A stretch of 64,000 bases of DNA from Hofstenia miamia (taxonomy: Eukaryota > Xenacoelomorpha > Acoela > Hofsteniidae). The position numbers and the translations under genes are program-made. The notes beneath the pieces are model-generated. The model searched no databases. It was not told the DNA's origin and was given only the letters and a program-made list of their open reading frames with translations. Positions 24,801 to 39,800 of the stretch are shown here, piece after piece. Positions within the stretch are counted from its first letter, which is position 1. Each line of letters opens with the position of its first letter. The stretch is from the NCBI GenBank assembly GCA_900660155.1, contig CABFPE010000122.1, positions 972,088 to 1,036,087 of the forward strand, given 5' to 3'.

Positions 24801-27800
24801 AATTTTATTAGACGGTAAGATCTTATAGTCTACGGCAGTGGTTCCCAATGTTGAGCATGCACCTTTTACTGTGCAATTTGGTTTTTAAGGGCTTATGAGA
24901 TTCTGAGCTCTACAACGAGGCTTGAGTTAACATTTCCAAATAGCTCAGAATTTTGCCGTGTCCTATATAATTCGTTATATGAAGGAAATAAATAGCATTT
25001 TCTCATGCTTAGTTGGTACAAATTGGGGTTAATCAGAAAATTGTCTATGACAATTATTAATTTCATGCATCTATAAATCATCGTGCTAGTTCAAGATATA
25101 TATATATATATATAATTCGATTTCAATTAAATTTTAAGATTTCCTCTCGAGTTTGTCAGTAAATTACTTTTGTTGCAACACAGATGAAAGTTTTAAGCAG
25201 TTAAAATTCAAACAGAATTTTTGCAGTTATTTTACGAAATTGTATTAAAATAGTTTATTTGTGAACATTTGCTTTAAAATTCTTTATTTTGATTGTGAGA
25301 TGTTTAAAACTGTTCAGGACATTCAAAATTTTGAGGTAACTGATTTCAATTTCTTCCATAAGCATATTTATTTCTCGTCTCTTAGTTGTTTATTTTTCTT
25401 CTCAAGTTGTAAGTGAATATCTTTTTAAGTTTATATGAACCTAACTTGAAGCAATGTTTATGTACTCTATATGCCTGACTCTATAGTGAAATGTGAAACA
25501 TTTTTAAAATGTAAAAAATCTTTAGAGATGCGTTGTTTCTTTAAGCATGGTTTTGTTTTTTCAACTCTGAGTACTTAATTTAAGTTTTAACGGTATGTGT
25601 GGGTTCATTGCTGTTTTCGATCTTATTAAATGTTTTGGTTGAATATTTTTGGTTTTTATAATTGCTTCTCTTAAGTTGATGAAAACTTCTTAATGCAAGG
25701 AGAAATCGAACTTATGACAAACTCGAAACCCAAACTTTTATCATTAAAGTGTCAGATGTGGTTGGAAATACAATTTGAATTTTTTTGCATTTGTTTTTGC
25801 GAATTCATCGAGGTAACTTAAGAAAATGTTTTTACTAATTTGTTTGTGCAATGGTACGTAACTTATTAATGTTTAGGACTGAATCTGCTGATGAAATCAA
25901 ACGCAGTTCTGGCATATCCTTGGAAGCCTCCATCAGACTTAACAGTATTTACAGACTTTTAAATTTATCTGCCAACAACGATTCTAAACTTGAATCTAGA
26001 TTATTAGCTCTTGAAAACCGTGTTTTAAAACTCGTGGCTATTGAAGACCACTGTCGAAAACACTTTAGCATATCATCTTCAATTAGCTCGAAGAATTCGT
26101 GTGCCACACAGACTGTAGATTTTGATGTTTGTTCAAATTTTGCACAACAGATGGCGTTAAATGTTATTTTTAAAGCTTTTTCGGAAATAAGAAATACTCC
26201 ATCTACAAAAGGTATTGAAGAAGTTGAAGAAGCATGCAACTTAGAAACTATCGACATGAGTGGCATGAACACAGATCAGATAAAAGCATTCCATTTGTTG
26301 TTAGAAGAGAATAAAAAACACAGGTTTGAATTTGGGATTTTTTAATTCTTGATTTTCATTATGAATGCATATCTTAAATTGTTTTTTTCGTATCTTCAAT
26401 TAATAATAATTTAACAAAAAATATGAAAATAACTTTAAAATTTATGCAAATAATTTTTAAGAAGTTTATAATTTTTTTAATATTATATCAATATTTTGAT
26501 CACAAATTGTTTTGCATTTTTTAATATTTTAATATGAATAGTCTTTAAACTCATTTATAAAGTTTTTGCTTGTTTTTGTGATTTTACTATATTAACTTAA
26601 TGTTTTTTAGAGACACATTAGTTCGTTTGACAAATGGAATGCAAACATTAAGTGAGAGCCTTAAACGCTGTGAAGATTTTGCCGATGATGTTGTGAAAAA
26701 CAATGCTTTTCTCGAAAAGGAATTTGAAAAAAATGCCTCAGAAATTCAATTTTATCAAAGTAAGAATCGCGCGCTTTTGGAGTCGATAGCTTCTTTGGAG
26801 CATGAAATCATGGTGCTGAAGTCTAGAAGATCATCCACACTTGATTCAGATGAAGACTTGCTTTCAGATACTCGCAGTCAGCGAGATGAAACGCGGCAGT
26901 TGAAGTCTAGAAAAGTTAGATTGGAAAGTGAGAATAATTATCTAAGAGAGGAAACGGTTAGGTTGACTGACGAATGTAACTCCATGCAGCAGGACGAGGT
27001 CGTTCGGATCAGTAATGAGAAAAAAGTTATTGGAATGATCGCTCAATGCCTACGTTCAATAAAGTTTCGCAAGCAGCTTTTCGTGCATTCAGAGGAAAGT
27101 GGAAGTGGAGAGACCTTAAACTATTTGACAAACAAACTCGTTGCCACTGCTCAGTGTTTGGATAGTTTGCTCATGGAGGTGGAATCGTGGTTGAGTGAGC
27201 AGTTTCCTGAAGGTCGTAAACCAGTTAGACAGCAACACAGAGCCAAAGATCTCTTGAAGAGACTAAAAGAAGTTGCTCCCATTTTATAGTCTCCAGTATC
27301 GACTCGGCCATTAATTTTAATTTTATTTTTGTAGTTAGAATAGATTTGAATTGAGTTAGCTTTAGCATTAAACAATTTTCTTAATTACTCTGACAAACTG
27401 CACTAAGTATTCAACTATATAATATTGCAAACATTTACTTGTAGTATGGAAGCTGGTTGAGTCCACGAACGCTGACCCATTATCGGGTCATTTATTTACA
27501 ATATTTTGGTGGTTTCGGTCTCATCCAGAATTATTAAAAAATTTCAAGTCTTTAAAACTAAGGTTTTGCTTTTAAACTGAAATGGACAATATGGACCTCA
27601 AATACAAAAGTATAAAACTGATACACGCAATTATTGAAGCGTAACAGTGAAACTTTGCCAACAGGTTTCTCTCCATATGCAATGTAGAATTGCGTCGGTT
27701 CGTAATGAGGTCCGTATTTGTTGATCATCATGTTAATATCAATAATAAATTTCATTCATTATCTTTATATTAAAATTTAGTTTAAGTTGCCTTGAAGTAA

Positions 27801-30800
27801 ATTTTTGTAGTTTGTAAGGGTAGTAGAACGAACTATTTAACAAAAAATAGTTCTGTATTTCATTAAATAAGTTGCAACACTAGGGTTTTGTAATTGCCCA
27901 GTGAGGTTCTGCCTTCCAATAATTTTTGAACTATTTTGAGTTTTTTGCCCCATGCAAAAAATTCATAGTAATCATACATTTTGTTGGCATATTCGCATTT
28001 GTGTGAAATAAACTTCTTCTAACACTATTAGAACTTTAACCTGTTTTAATTGTAGACCCTCATATACGTTTGAATTCCTAAATTTATCCTCGTGAGACTT
28101 GATATTCATTTTAATCAGTGGAAAATATTGATTTTAGTCCTTTAAATATTTCAAAATGTGTGTTATAGTGAATTCCTAAGTATTGCGAATGAGATGGGAT
28201 GAAACGAGACAGAAAAATATATCCCATGGACAACCGTGGACTTTATTATAAGTATATACAGTAGTTTATTCCATAATAGACGGTTATTGAACATTAGAAG
28301 CGATAATAAATGTATTGTGACGCTTAGCTATCAAAGGCAATATTAGTGTCTCATATTTATGCGTTCCTGGTCCATGTATGAAACCCGAGGTCGTAATCCT
28401 GGGATTTTTAAATTTTATTTGAGATTCAATCCCGCGGTTGTTTTGTTTTAATGCTTACAACTTGTCAAATTAGGATTAGACATTTTTTACTGTGGTAAAT
28501 AGGGTCAGTATGCAAAACAAATCGATTGTCGGATAAGAATAACAACTTTGAAAGTAGGTCAATGAACAGATATTTTGAAGAAAAAAAATATTTTAGATAT
28601 TTAGTAAGAACAGTATTGGGAATATCCCTAAATATCGTTTGCCTATTAAATTGCAATCAACTTGAAATGTATCACGTTAGAAAGGCTTTTTCTAAGAAAA
28701 AGTTTTATCCAAAATGTCTAACACTAAAGCGGTTTTTAACAAGTGAAGAATTGTCTCCAAAATTTGGTATTAAATCAGAAAATAATAAAATTAATATTTT
28801 TTCTGGCATAATTTGTATTTATTTTGTAAAAATAATGAACTACCTATAACACATCAAAAATGCAGAGCTATAATATCGTTTTCTTCTAGTCTTAAAAATG
28901 CAATACATAGCAATCAAAAGCATATGCCTCCTATGTACTCATAAAATGCGGGAGGCCGCTTGGTTAGTGTGTAATCTACTAATACTCCTGATTTGAAAAT
29001 TTTGGCCACATCTCTTCAAACACTTAAATGTTGATTTTCTAAGAGACGTCATGCGTATTTTTATACTGAATATGGCTTTGACGCTAAAAATGAATTTTCA
29101 TTTGTGAAGCAATCGTCGATTGCATTCCCAATTACGTTATTATTTTGAGTAGAATTTTCTTTTAAGTATAAATGTGTTGTTTGGATAAAAATAATTTGAA
29201 CTGATTTAAGAAACCCTAAATGAACATTAGAATATAGTTTTAACAATTTATTAAATGAGTGCTGGCTCTAATAACTAAAACTTTAACTCATTTCGTTTTA
29301 CCTGCTTTCCTTAGAAATGCCACCTAGTCTGGTATTGGATACTTTGTTTTTTAACTGTCTATGTCCATAAATCCATCACGGTTAGTGTAATATTATTGCA
29401 TTTTATGGTGTTCTCCTACATAATTGATAACGTTTATAAGTACACACATTTCTACTCGACTGGTTTATTACCTTTCAATCGATGCTTCCTGGTACTGGGA
29501 AATATTCTCTTTCTCCCATATTAATGATTTAGTTTTCAGTGTTTAGTAGAGGATCCTTGTGCACTTTTGTTTAATTCACATGCGTCCATTCAACTATACT
29601 ATTTGAGACACGATATAATTAATTATTTCTTTCCCTTTACATATAATTCTTTTATATAATTGTTTATTTATATTAAAGAGCAGTCTACATTTGAATTGAG
29701 AAAAGTCCCTCATATCTGTTTTACAATACATTGAAATTGTTTATTATAAATATTAACCTCAAAAACAACAAAAAATGTACAAACATTAGTTCAAATTTGC
29801 TAAGAAAATACATTAATTTTTTGTTTTTATGAATGTGTTTTTAAAGCATTCTCTAACACTACTTCCTCACCTCCATAGAAGGTGACTCCATGTAAGCTTG
29901 ACACTATTCCTGCAGGGAGGGGAATTTTTCCCTACCCGCCAAACTTTGTGCAATTTCGAATATTAAATAGTAAAACCTTCATAGTTTTAAATTTATTTTG
30001 CAGAAAATAATTTTTTGGTCCTAGGACCCTCTGATGATCAATCTGGGAGTAAAGTAAACCTAAAACCAACTTCCTATTGCTTTATGAACATGTGAATGCT
30101 TATGACACAATTATAATTACAGTGTATTTATATCACAATCGGAAATGAAACCATATATGAACTAGTATAAAAAATATCTTATACAATGCACTGCTATTAA
30201 ATGAATTACAGCACTTTTTCCTGGAAAGTGAGGTACATATTCATCATGCAGTAATCGGGTTAAGAATAATTAATTATTTACGCAGACCCAATATTATCTT
30301 TTGAAAAGTTGGCGTTACTTAAATACAGTCCTTAACAGCATTTTTAAAAAAAAAGTTCAAAACTTTGTTGGAAAAAATCATTTTTCTCAGATCGGCAACA
30401 CAAACTGTTCAATTGAGAAGGTTTCTAAGAACATATTTTCATATACTACCAAGTAGTGATTTTTTCTATATATTCTTTTTAAATATATACGGAAAAACTC
30501 ACCTCACTTATCTCATAAATTTCTTCAGTTTTCATTCAATATAACGTCATTTAAAACTTTTTTGTAATTATTTGTGAAAATTTTAAGTGAAAAATTGCCA
30601 ATCAGTTATTATATTGCATGTAAAAATGGTGAAATGAGGTATGGTATAAAGCCAATTTTCTTTGTTAAAATATATTTTAATGTGGTTTCTAAATGAAATA
30701 GAATATTTTCTCGTCTATTAATTATAAAATTTAAAAGTGAATCAATTTGGTGCGATTCTTTTGATTAAGTTTATCACATTGGGCAATTAGATAATTTCTT

Positions 30801-33800
30801 TAGAAAAATTATTTGCATTCACCATAATAATTGTATATCAGATGGTGTGTAAACTTTTGTTGCCGCTGTCTCCCCGCAGCGCTTTTTGTTTAATGGGAGT
30901 CAATTTTCTATCTGCCAGTCTTTGCTCTTTTGGCGGGTGGAACCCTATTTGTTTTACTCATTCAGCCGTTAGTGGGTGGACTTATATTTCTGCTTTCACT
31001 TGTTTTGTCTTTTTTAAATAATCACCCTTTGTGCGACTAAATCTCCCATTGTCGCCATTTTCTCACTTCCCATTTGCCTGTTAGTAAATAGTGGCACATC
31101 GGACAACAACTTTTGTTTGCTGTCATTGTTTTTAAAACAATTTGCCATATAGTGCAATTAGCTGACCGTTAATTTCCCATTAGCTCTCTGTTTTTAATTG
31201 TTATTTTATTGTTGCTAAATTCACGACTTATCGTTTATCTGTTCTAATCCAAATTTAAACACTTCTTCTATAAATGCCCTCGATTATATTTTAATTTCCA
31301 ATAAATGTAATTAACGTTTATGCATTTAGGTTTTAAGCAATCATGTTATTATAATGTGTTTCACTTACTTCATAATTTTATTTTTCACATTTTAGGCCTC
31401 TTCATAACTTTTGAGAAAGTAACAATTCGTTTTGTTTTTAAATCCGTTACAACTTATTTGGACTTCATATGTTGATTTCAATTTTTTGCTAATTTAGCCT
31501 GAAATCGGTTTTGAAGACAATTTTGCAACTATATTTCTCTTAAAAAATTTTGAAGCTAAAAAAATTTTTGGAAAGCCTATCGTCCGAATCTATGGATGTG
31601 TCTGTTTTGATTTGTAAGGCGGTAAATTTTGAAAACTCGGAATGGGCCGATTTTTCAGATGAAGTCACTAAAAGTTACAATTATTTCAATTTTGTGGCGC
31701 TTTCAAAAAAGCACCATAAAACTTGGTTTACAGAATTCTGAAAGTTTCAACCGTTTTCAACTTAATTGTGTTTGTGTATATGTAGGTCGTTTTACAAGAA
31801 TGATTTTTTGGGATTTTGTAAACATCTTTCATTTCAAAATATAACCAACAGTATCTATATCCTTCTACCTTCTCTATTTAATCTCTTTGAAACTAGGTCT
31901 TTGCTATTTGAATGCAACTGAAGTGAAGCATATTATCAATCAATTATCCTCGCAAATACTGAAGGAAATAGTGATAACAGGCTTTAATCCAACCGTGATT
32001 AGGTCGGTCTAGTACGGACAAATTGTTGGGAAAACTTTTCTAGTTTTTGTAAAAAATCTAATCAAAGATGTACTTACTCACAACGTTTGTGGATTATTTT
32101 ATTTGCTTTATCTGTGAAAATTGAATGAACGGTCCGAATCAACGATTTGTAGATCTAATGGACCTATTGTCATCAAAGTTTGGATTTTCGTAAGGTTAAC
32201 ATACCTTCTGCAATAAATTTTGTTGAGTCAATCCAAACTGAAGGTCAAACTGACGATCGTCGCCTGATTTCCCTGTCCAAATTTTTTTATTTCATATTTC
32301 AACAAATAAATATTTGATATCAATACGTAATCATAAAATATATTTAGCATAAAGAAATAATGTGTGTCAATAAATAAACCAAGTTTTACATTAATTGAAT
32401 TTCTAATTAATCCTAGTATCAACAAAATCTATGAAACGTACTAGCCAAAAATCTTCGGGAAATTCATTAAGACGTATTGAAATGGGTAAATTGAATTACC
32501 TAGTATATTTGATCTTGAACAAAAAACGCATTTTCACTTAAAATATTTTGCTCTTAAAAAGTTGAGGCTATAACATATTGAGCAAGTGATGTCCCTTGGA
32601 AGCTAAGCAACTGCGGTTAATGATGGTGGCAGCTGGACGTCTGCACCTTAAAAATAAATGGAATATTTTCCATGTTTATAAGGGTTCGTTTTAAATGTCA
32701 TTAAACAAACGTGTATTACTTGTTCGTTCATTTTGTATAATCCGCAACATTTTTTCTATGGATATCTTTCGATTCCATTTTGCTAATTAGTTGCATATGC
32801 TTTGTATTGTTTTTCGGGTTAACAAAATTTTTCCGTATTTAGTTCTGCAAATATGCCTTTTTATTAACAAAACATTGAGCAGAATCAGACTCAGCGTAAT
32901 TTGCCGTTTTGATTTATTTTCAGTATATATATATATATAACAATTGCAAATCCAGCAGCCCGATGCTATACCTACTGTGGTCGAACATGTATGCATGCAC
33001 TACGTTTAAAATTCACACTTGGTGAAAACAACGTAAAAATTATTTTGCTGAATCTTCTACCAATTTCAAATTGAATGAATATGTTTTTCATTTGGTTTTT
33101 TACTTCTATATTCACAAAAAACTTTGGCTATAATTCAAATTTTAAAAGTTGTTTAAACTCGACTTGAACTTTTCGGTAGTGGTGACTGACTTCCTAGCAA
33201 ATTATAAATAGGCACTTTGATTTTTTATGAAAATAAAGGAGCTTTTGACGTTGGTTTCTACTTTGCCATTTTGTTGATACTCGACTCCAAGTGGGAAATC
33301 AAACGATGTTTGTGTAATATCTGTGTCGAAATCAGTTATTAAAAGCGGTCTTTGATCTGACAGAAACGGCACACCTGCTTTGAATTATTTAAACATATTT
33401 ATCTCTATTTTCTTGTAAATACATTTTAAAGAAATATAGTGCCACACAAATTTTAATAACAACTTCTATAAATTTTTCTGAATATTCTTTCATATTAAGA
33501 AATTCATATGAAGGAGGCACGTTTTACCAATTTTGGTAAGTTCCTCAACAGAAAACTAAAATTCATTCTCATGCTGAATTTGTAAATCATTTTGAAAATG
33601 CATAAAAATGTTTTTTCGTCTAAAAGGCACATTTTTTAGTTTTCGTTTAAAAGTGAATGTTTCCCCCTTACACTGTAATGTTGGGTTTGCCCCTGCCGCA
33701 AGCATGGGGACTGTTTTGAGCCTTCATCCATTGTGTTAATTTTTAGAAATAAGATTTGTACGTATTTGAACCTCATTTTAAAATGGAAAAATACGTATTT

Positions 33801-36800
33801 ATCAACTAGGCGTTGAACTACATTTCTCCGAATACTAATTTTCCATGTTCATTAAGGATTTTTTTTTTAAAGAAATCCATACATGTATTTAGTATTTATT
33901 CTGTTATTGACAACTTTTGATTCCAATTTTTTGTCTATTTCCTTACACACTTTATATAAGAATTATATAAAAAAAATTTTAATTCTCATGATTTTTAAAA
34001 TCTTACCCCTCTCAGTAATTTTTAATCGATTATTTTTGTAAGTTTTTAATTCTTAAAACCAATGTTGCAATTGAACTAAGAAACGAAGAAATATTTTTGT
34101 GTCAAATAGTCGAGGCTTCGTATAATTCTTAAGAACTTCTTCAATTATTATTAAATATGTCTCGATGATTTTCTAAATAATTTTTAAGCAAAATAAATTT
34201 CAATTGTAAACCCATCAATAATGTTGATGCAATTGTAAATTTCAAAATGGCCAGTTTTTATATCTGTGCAAAGTTGATTTTTTACAATATGCAACATTGA
34301 ATAGATTTTGGACCTAGTGAGCTTTAATTTTAATATAAATTTTTTTGATCTTTGTACTGTCAGTAATTCAATTGTGGTTAGTTTTACACTCAATGGGTCT
34401 ATACTTTTAAAACCTATACCTTTAAGTAAATCAATAATTTAAACGATTCAATCAGCCCATGCGAATGATTGACATTTGTCAATTTCGGCGAAGTGTCAAT
34501 CACCTACAATATGGCTTTGGCCTGCAGATTGCGTCGCAAATAGACCGTCCAAAATTTTTGTGATAAATTTAAGGTTAAATCCGCATTAATTAATTGTTAA
34601 AAAATACAAAATTAATTTTTTTAAGCTTACCAGCTATATGAGATGTAGAATTAAACATATTTATTTTATCAACTATTTATTAAAGATATATTTGCATAGT
34701 TAACGAAATTTTAGTTTTTATAATGGGGCATTTTTCCATTAAAGCCGCTCATTTTCAATATTTTAATGCACATAGTTTTGCGTCCTAAATGTGACATACC
34801 ATCTTCAACTGCTCATAAACTAATATTTTTTCCATTTCATTCCATAGTTTGGTTAAAATTATTTCTAATTTTCCCAATCAGGTTTTTCAATATAAAATCA
34901 ATGGAAACAATTAAAATGATATATTATGAATGGTAAAAGATGGCGACTCTGAACTATTATTTTCATTGCGTCAGATGTCACAAAAATGATCATTTACAAC
35001 CTGTTAGCTTTGATCAGTATTTAAAAATTTGATTTCTAAACACCTGCATTTTTCATTTATAATTTTCCAATAACTTTATTCAATACTAGTGATGCAATCA
35101 CTATCCAATCTGGGCAAAATCATAAGCATAATTATTTAAAATTTGACTAATAAATTAGAAATGTTTCTAAATTCTACATAAAAAATTTTACGTAAAACTC
35201 AGCTTATCAATTAATATAATATTTAAAAAAATCATAATTTTACATCATCAAAATTTGTTTGATTTGTTTTTAAATTCGCTAGAATTTTACTACAAGGATT
35301 TGCATTAACATAAGATAATTACACTGATCGAAATTTGGAATCCATTATCTCTCAAGTTTTCATCTTTGCAAATGCTAGTAAAGCAATCAAAATTGTCATA
35401 ACAATGCCACTATCTAAATCAATATTTTCTATGCAATTTCGTAATTCTTGCTTTATTTAAACAAATTTTAAAGAATTTTTTCAAAACTACGTCGTTTTCT
35501 AAAGATAGTGGGAAAGGTGTCAAAAGATTAATTATAAAACATGACTATTAGCACGAGATAACTTCATAGATTAAACTAACAAAGCATAGAGTGGTTTTGT
35601 TTTCACCTACTTGCGATACACCCTGGAAGGAGAAAAGTTATTTAGCTTTTTTATTAAATCTTTTTTTAAATATATTAATCGGAGTTTTTTATGAATAACA
35701 ATGCGATGTATTTCATTCTCTTCTGAATTGTTTTACACTTTAATTGAGGAATTCAATGGAGGCGACGATTTTCGAAAGTAATACATTATCATAAATTCTC
35801 AAATAAATTTATTCTCAAGTCATAATTTCAATTTATGACATGATTTAAATGTTATAATTATTTTAACAAGCTACTAAAATTATTGTAAACTGTTGCAAAC
35901 TTTTAGAGGATTAAGCATTAAAATATTTATTAAATTATTTGTTAATTGTTGTTCATTCTTATAAAATCAATTTTTTACATTATTGTTCTAATTTCCTTTG
36001 TAAAAATATTGTAAGTTTTTTTTAATATCGAAAATAAAAAGAAATTTAAATTTGATGAATTGTATTGTAAACTGAAATAGAAAAATAGAGTAATTCAAAT
36101 TTACAAATGTTTTCAATATATACAGATCAAGTATACGTATAGGCTTACAGTTAGCACCTGCCGGACAGCATCGTTGATTGAATGGAATGAGGTATTTTAC
36201 AAGCGGGAACGTTTTGCATTTGTGGTGTTCGTTTCGTCGGACTTTTTGTTCCTATGATATTGTCTATGCTGAAGATGGATGACGATTTCTTTGCTGGTGC
36301 TGACTTCTTGGTAGTTTGCTCCTGGATGTAGGAGGCCTGCTGCTGAATAGCCATTAGAGAACTGAGACTGAGAGCCTGTAGAAAGGTCTGATTCTGCTGT
36401 GCTAGCGCAATTGAAATGCCGTGATTGTGTTGCGTGGGCAGCATTGTTGGAGCATACCCGTGCGGTCGACTTCTTATGGCTGGATAGTGACTTGGTGGTG
36501 GAGGTTGGCATGGATAGAATGGGCCTGTTTGAGTAACTGTTGGATAAATGATGCCATGGAATGGCGTATAGATCGGATTTTCCCTTTTAAACCGCTTTCG
36601 TCTTCGTAGGAAGCTGCCATTCTCAAACATGTTTTCGCTGTTTGGATCCAGTGTCCAATAATTTCCTTTTCCAGGATTTCCCGGTTCGCGGGGTATCTTT
36701 AGGAAGCAATCATTGAGAGAAAGATTGTGACGAATACTGTTTTGCCATGCTGGGAACTTTTCTCTGTAGTAAGGAAACTTTGTCATAATGAAATCGCAGA

Positions 36801-39800
36801 TACCACTTAGTGTGAGTTTTTTATGAGGAGACGCAAGAATGGCCATGGATATGAGAGCGATGTATGAATATGGTGGCTTACTTGACTTCTTTTTGGCTTG
36901 TGTTGCGTCTTCTTTGCACTCGTTGGTTCTAGAATCATGGGTCAGTTCTTCTTTGACAGAGTTGTCAAGAGTAGGAGGAGATTCGCAAACTGTTGACATG
37001 TGTATTTGATGAGAATACGGCGCATCATTATTTAAATAGTGTCTCGCCGCGTGTCCTTCCTATTGGTTCCTCGCTACAGCTGCTTTGATTGGATGCTTAA
37101 TTACTAAATTCTTATTAATTACTGCCCTTCTGTTATTGACCACAGCATTTGTCATTGATGCTAGAATTTATTGACAGGAAGCTATCTCTGCTAATTAGTA
37201 GGAAAAGATTATTATTTGCGCCGGGCTTTTATTACTGAGTCAATAGATACTTTTAAGATCACCTGCAAATAAAACACGTCTCAATCAAAATGCCATTTTC
37301 TATTATATTTAAGCATCTTACATTTGTATGCTATGTGCATACATCCTATTTTAACGTCACTGTACATAACTATCACAAATATAATTTTTTAATTGATTTA
37401 AGTCACATGTTTTAAATAAAAATATTTCCAGTTGTTTTTCAATTGATAGTAACCGCTAAACGCCATTCTATCACAATAACGCGTTTGTTGTTGCCCTTTA
37501 GTATTTGCGTTTAGCACAAAGTGAGTGCAATGTGTTTTTTCTTCCATGGGATTGGAGACACAGAAATTCACTTAAGCTGGGTTCCGAAAATTGATAAGCC
37601 TTAATTTTCTGTTTCTACGACAAATTTTCAGCTGAATTAAATTATTTGGAAAATAGCAACGCAGTCTGAAAGCACCATCTGATAGAGGAGAATCTCTTCT
37701 ATTATTTTCGCTCTTAGTCCGCGACCCAACTCTGGCCTATCGAGTTCTGCCGTTGCGCTAAGAATTCGGTCGCAGGAGCCCTTGGCACACTTCAATGATT
37801 TGGGATATTTTTCAGCCTATCAAGTATCAGTCAAAACTCTTTGTTGTTTCCGTGAGCTTAAAATCTTATAGATATATAAACATTAGGTATTCAGAGAATT
37901 TTAATATTTTTAAAAAATTCGAGATTTTCAAAGAAAAATTGTTAATCTTTTCAACAACCTCTGCCACAGCAATATGCTTTAGTAGAAATTTTCAACATTG
38001 CCTTAAAGTAGACCTACCAATGCTCCAATATTTTCAAATTTGGTAATAGGCTTGGAGAAAATTCTCTTTAAATGTGGAAAAACTGTTTATCTGTTTAAAT
38101 GGCCACCATGCGGTTTAAGATTTCAACGGGTTTTGGATTTTTTTATATAAATATGCGATTCATTAGAGTTTATGGGTAACTCTGTTATCTAGTGCATATT
38201 CAAAGTCGCAAACGTATTTTTTCCAATTGTTGATGAAAGTTTTATTGAAAATATCAAACACAATATTAAAAGAATTCAAAAAACAGTTCATAATGACGTC
38301 AATTCCATTTTCATTACTCTATCGTGCAAACAAGAATTTAGTGCTTAGCAGTACCAAATTTTAATTTGGATGCTTTAAAGTCACGCTTTCATCTAAAGTC
38401 CACTCATCCATCTAGACGGTTTCATAATGTCATGCATAAGATGGGAGCCTTTTGTCTATTAGTTGTGAGCTAGCCAAGACTGTGTTTTTTACTGCTATCT
38501 TTAATTTTTCTGTAACTCTCTACACAATTTGAAAGATTTATGATATCATCCGTGATGTAATTTAAAATTTTAGTAATCGTTTGATTTCTACTAAATACAT
38601 ATTACCGTAGTTTAAATCACTAACAAAATAACAGTTTAAATTCAGCTTGATAATTTAAATTAATTGATTTCATTGAATTGAATTAAATTACCAATAATTC
38701 ATCAACAACAGACTTAAGCTGGACAATATAAAAAATCGACTTATTTTGTTGTCATTAGTATACTATTTATACTCGTTTTTTTCTCTTTTGCTCAATTTTT
38801 TTCTCATTTTCACAGATTTCTTTCCCTTTTCTGAAATACTTTTTCCCCCAAACCTCATCGTTTTTCCCCAAATATGGTTTTTCTATCATGAACATATTAT
38901 AAAACAGCATAAAAATGATTTTTTAAAACATATAAACCCCTATAGGGAAAAATAATTATCCAATTCAATCAAAATCTTCGAATTGCACAGCTTTCACATA
39001 ATTTCTCAGAATATGGTTATAATATCCGCGTAGATCGGATTCAGTCAACTCTTTAACAGAATCCAATGTCAGATTCTCAAAACTCCCAATAAAACCATCA
39101 AAAAACTTCCTGCTGACACAAGCTTTGATTTTTGAGAACCCGAATTCTATAAGGTTCAGGATATACGAACATGGCGAAAGAAATTGGATAATTCAATCCT
39201 TTTCTGTGTAAAAATTCTTAATCACTGAATTGTGTATTCTCCATTGTCCATCACGAAAGCACAATTACTAAGAATATTTTTTCCCTCCAAAAATTCCTTA
39301 TATTTAGTGCAGATTAAAACCATTTTCGTCAATAAAAACCTTAATTAGTACTTTTGCGTTATCTCTCCCCTCCTACTCAATTTTTTGCAAAACTAAGTTA
39401 ATTTATCAACGTAATAATAACAACCTTAATTCTAACCCAAACCATATCCTAAACCATAAGCCTAACTCCAACTATATCCCTACCCTAAACACAACTCTAA
39501 CTTTAAGCTAAATTCTGCACTAACCCTTATCTTACCTCAAAACATAAACCTGTTCATGATAGAAAAAGCATATTTGATTTATGGAAAAAAAGTATTTCAG
39601 AAAAGGGAAAGAAATCTGTGAAAATGAGAAAAAATTCTAGCAAAAGGGGAAAAAACGAGTGGAAATTCTATAATTTAATTTATTATTTTGACGTTTCCCA
39701 AATAGCTAAATTTATTTAACAATAATTTTATGAAATATAAATTGTGCATCACTGAGTAACATTAAGAATTCCTGAAAATCTGTGCACAAAACAAATATTT

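Noticed and set aside
28526-28849. 107-codon plus-strand ORF
   Set aside because: AT-driven composition, no ATG at the stated start in a good context, no recognisable domain and no splice partners.
31550-31741. 63-codon plus-strand ORF with an acidic protein
   Set aside because: Short, overlapped by another open frame, no similarity I recognise.
32589-32640. 5S rRNA-like stretch (GGAAGCTAAGCAAC)
   Set aside because: Only the short box A-like word matches; the rest of the 5S gene is absent and the spacing of control boxes is wrong.
39421-39545. Telomere-like CCTAAC repeats
   Set aside because: Too degenerate and located inside a transposon; no run of perfect TTAGGG units.
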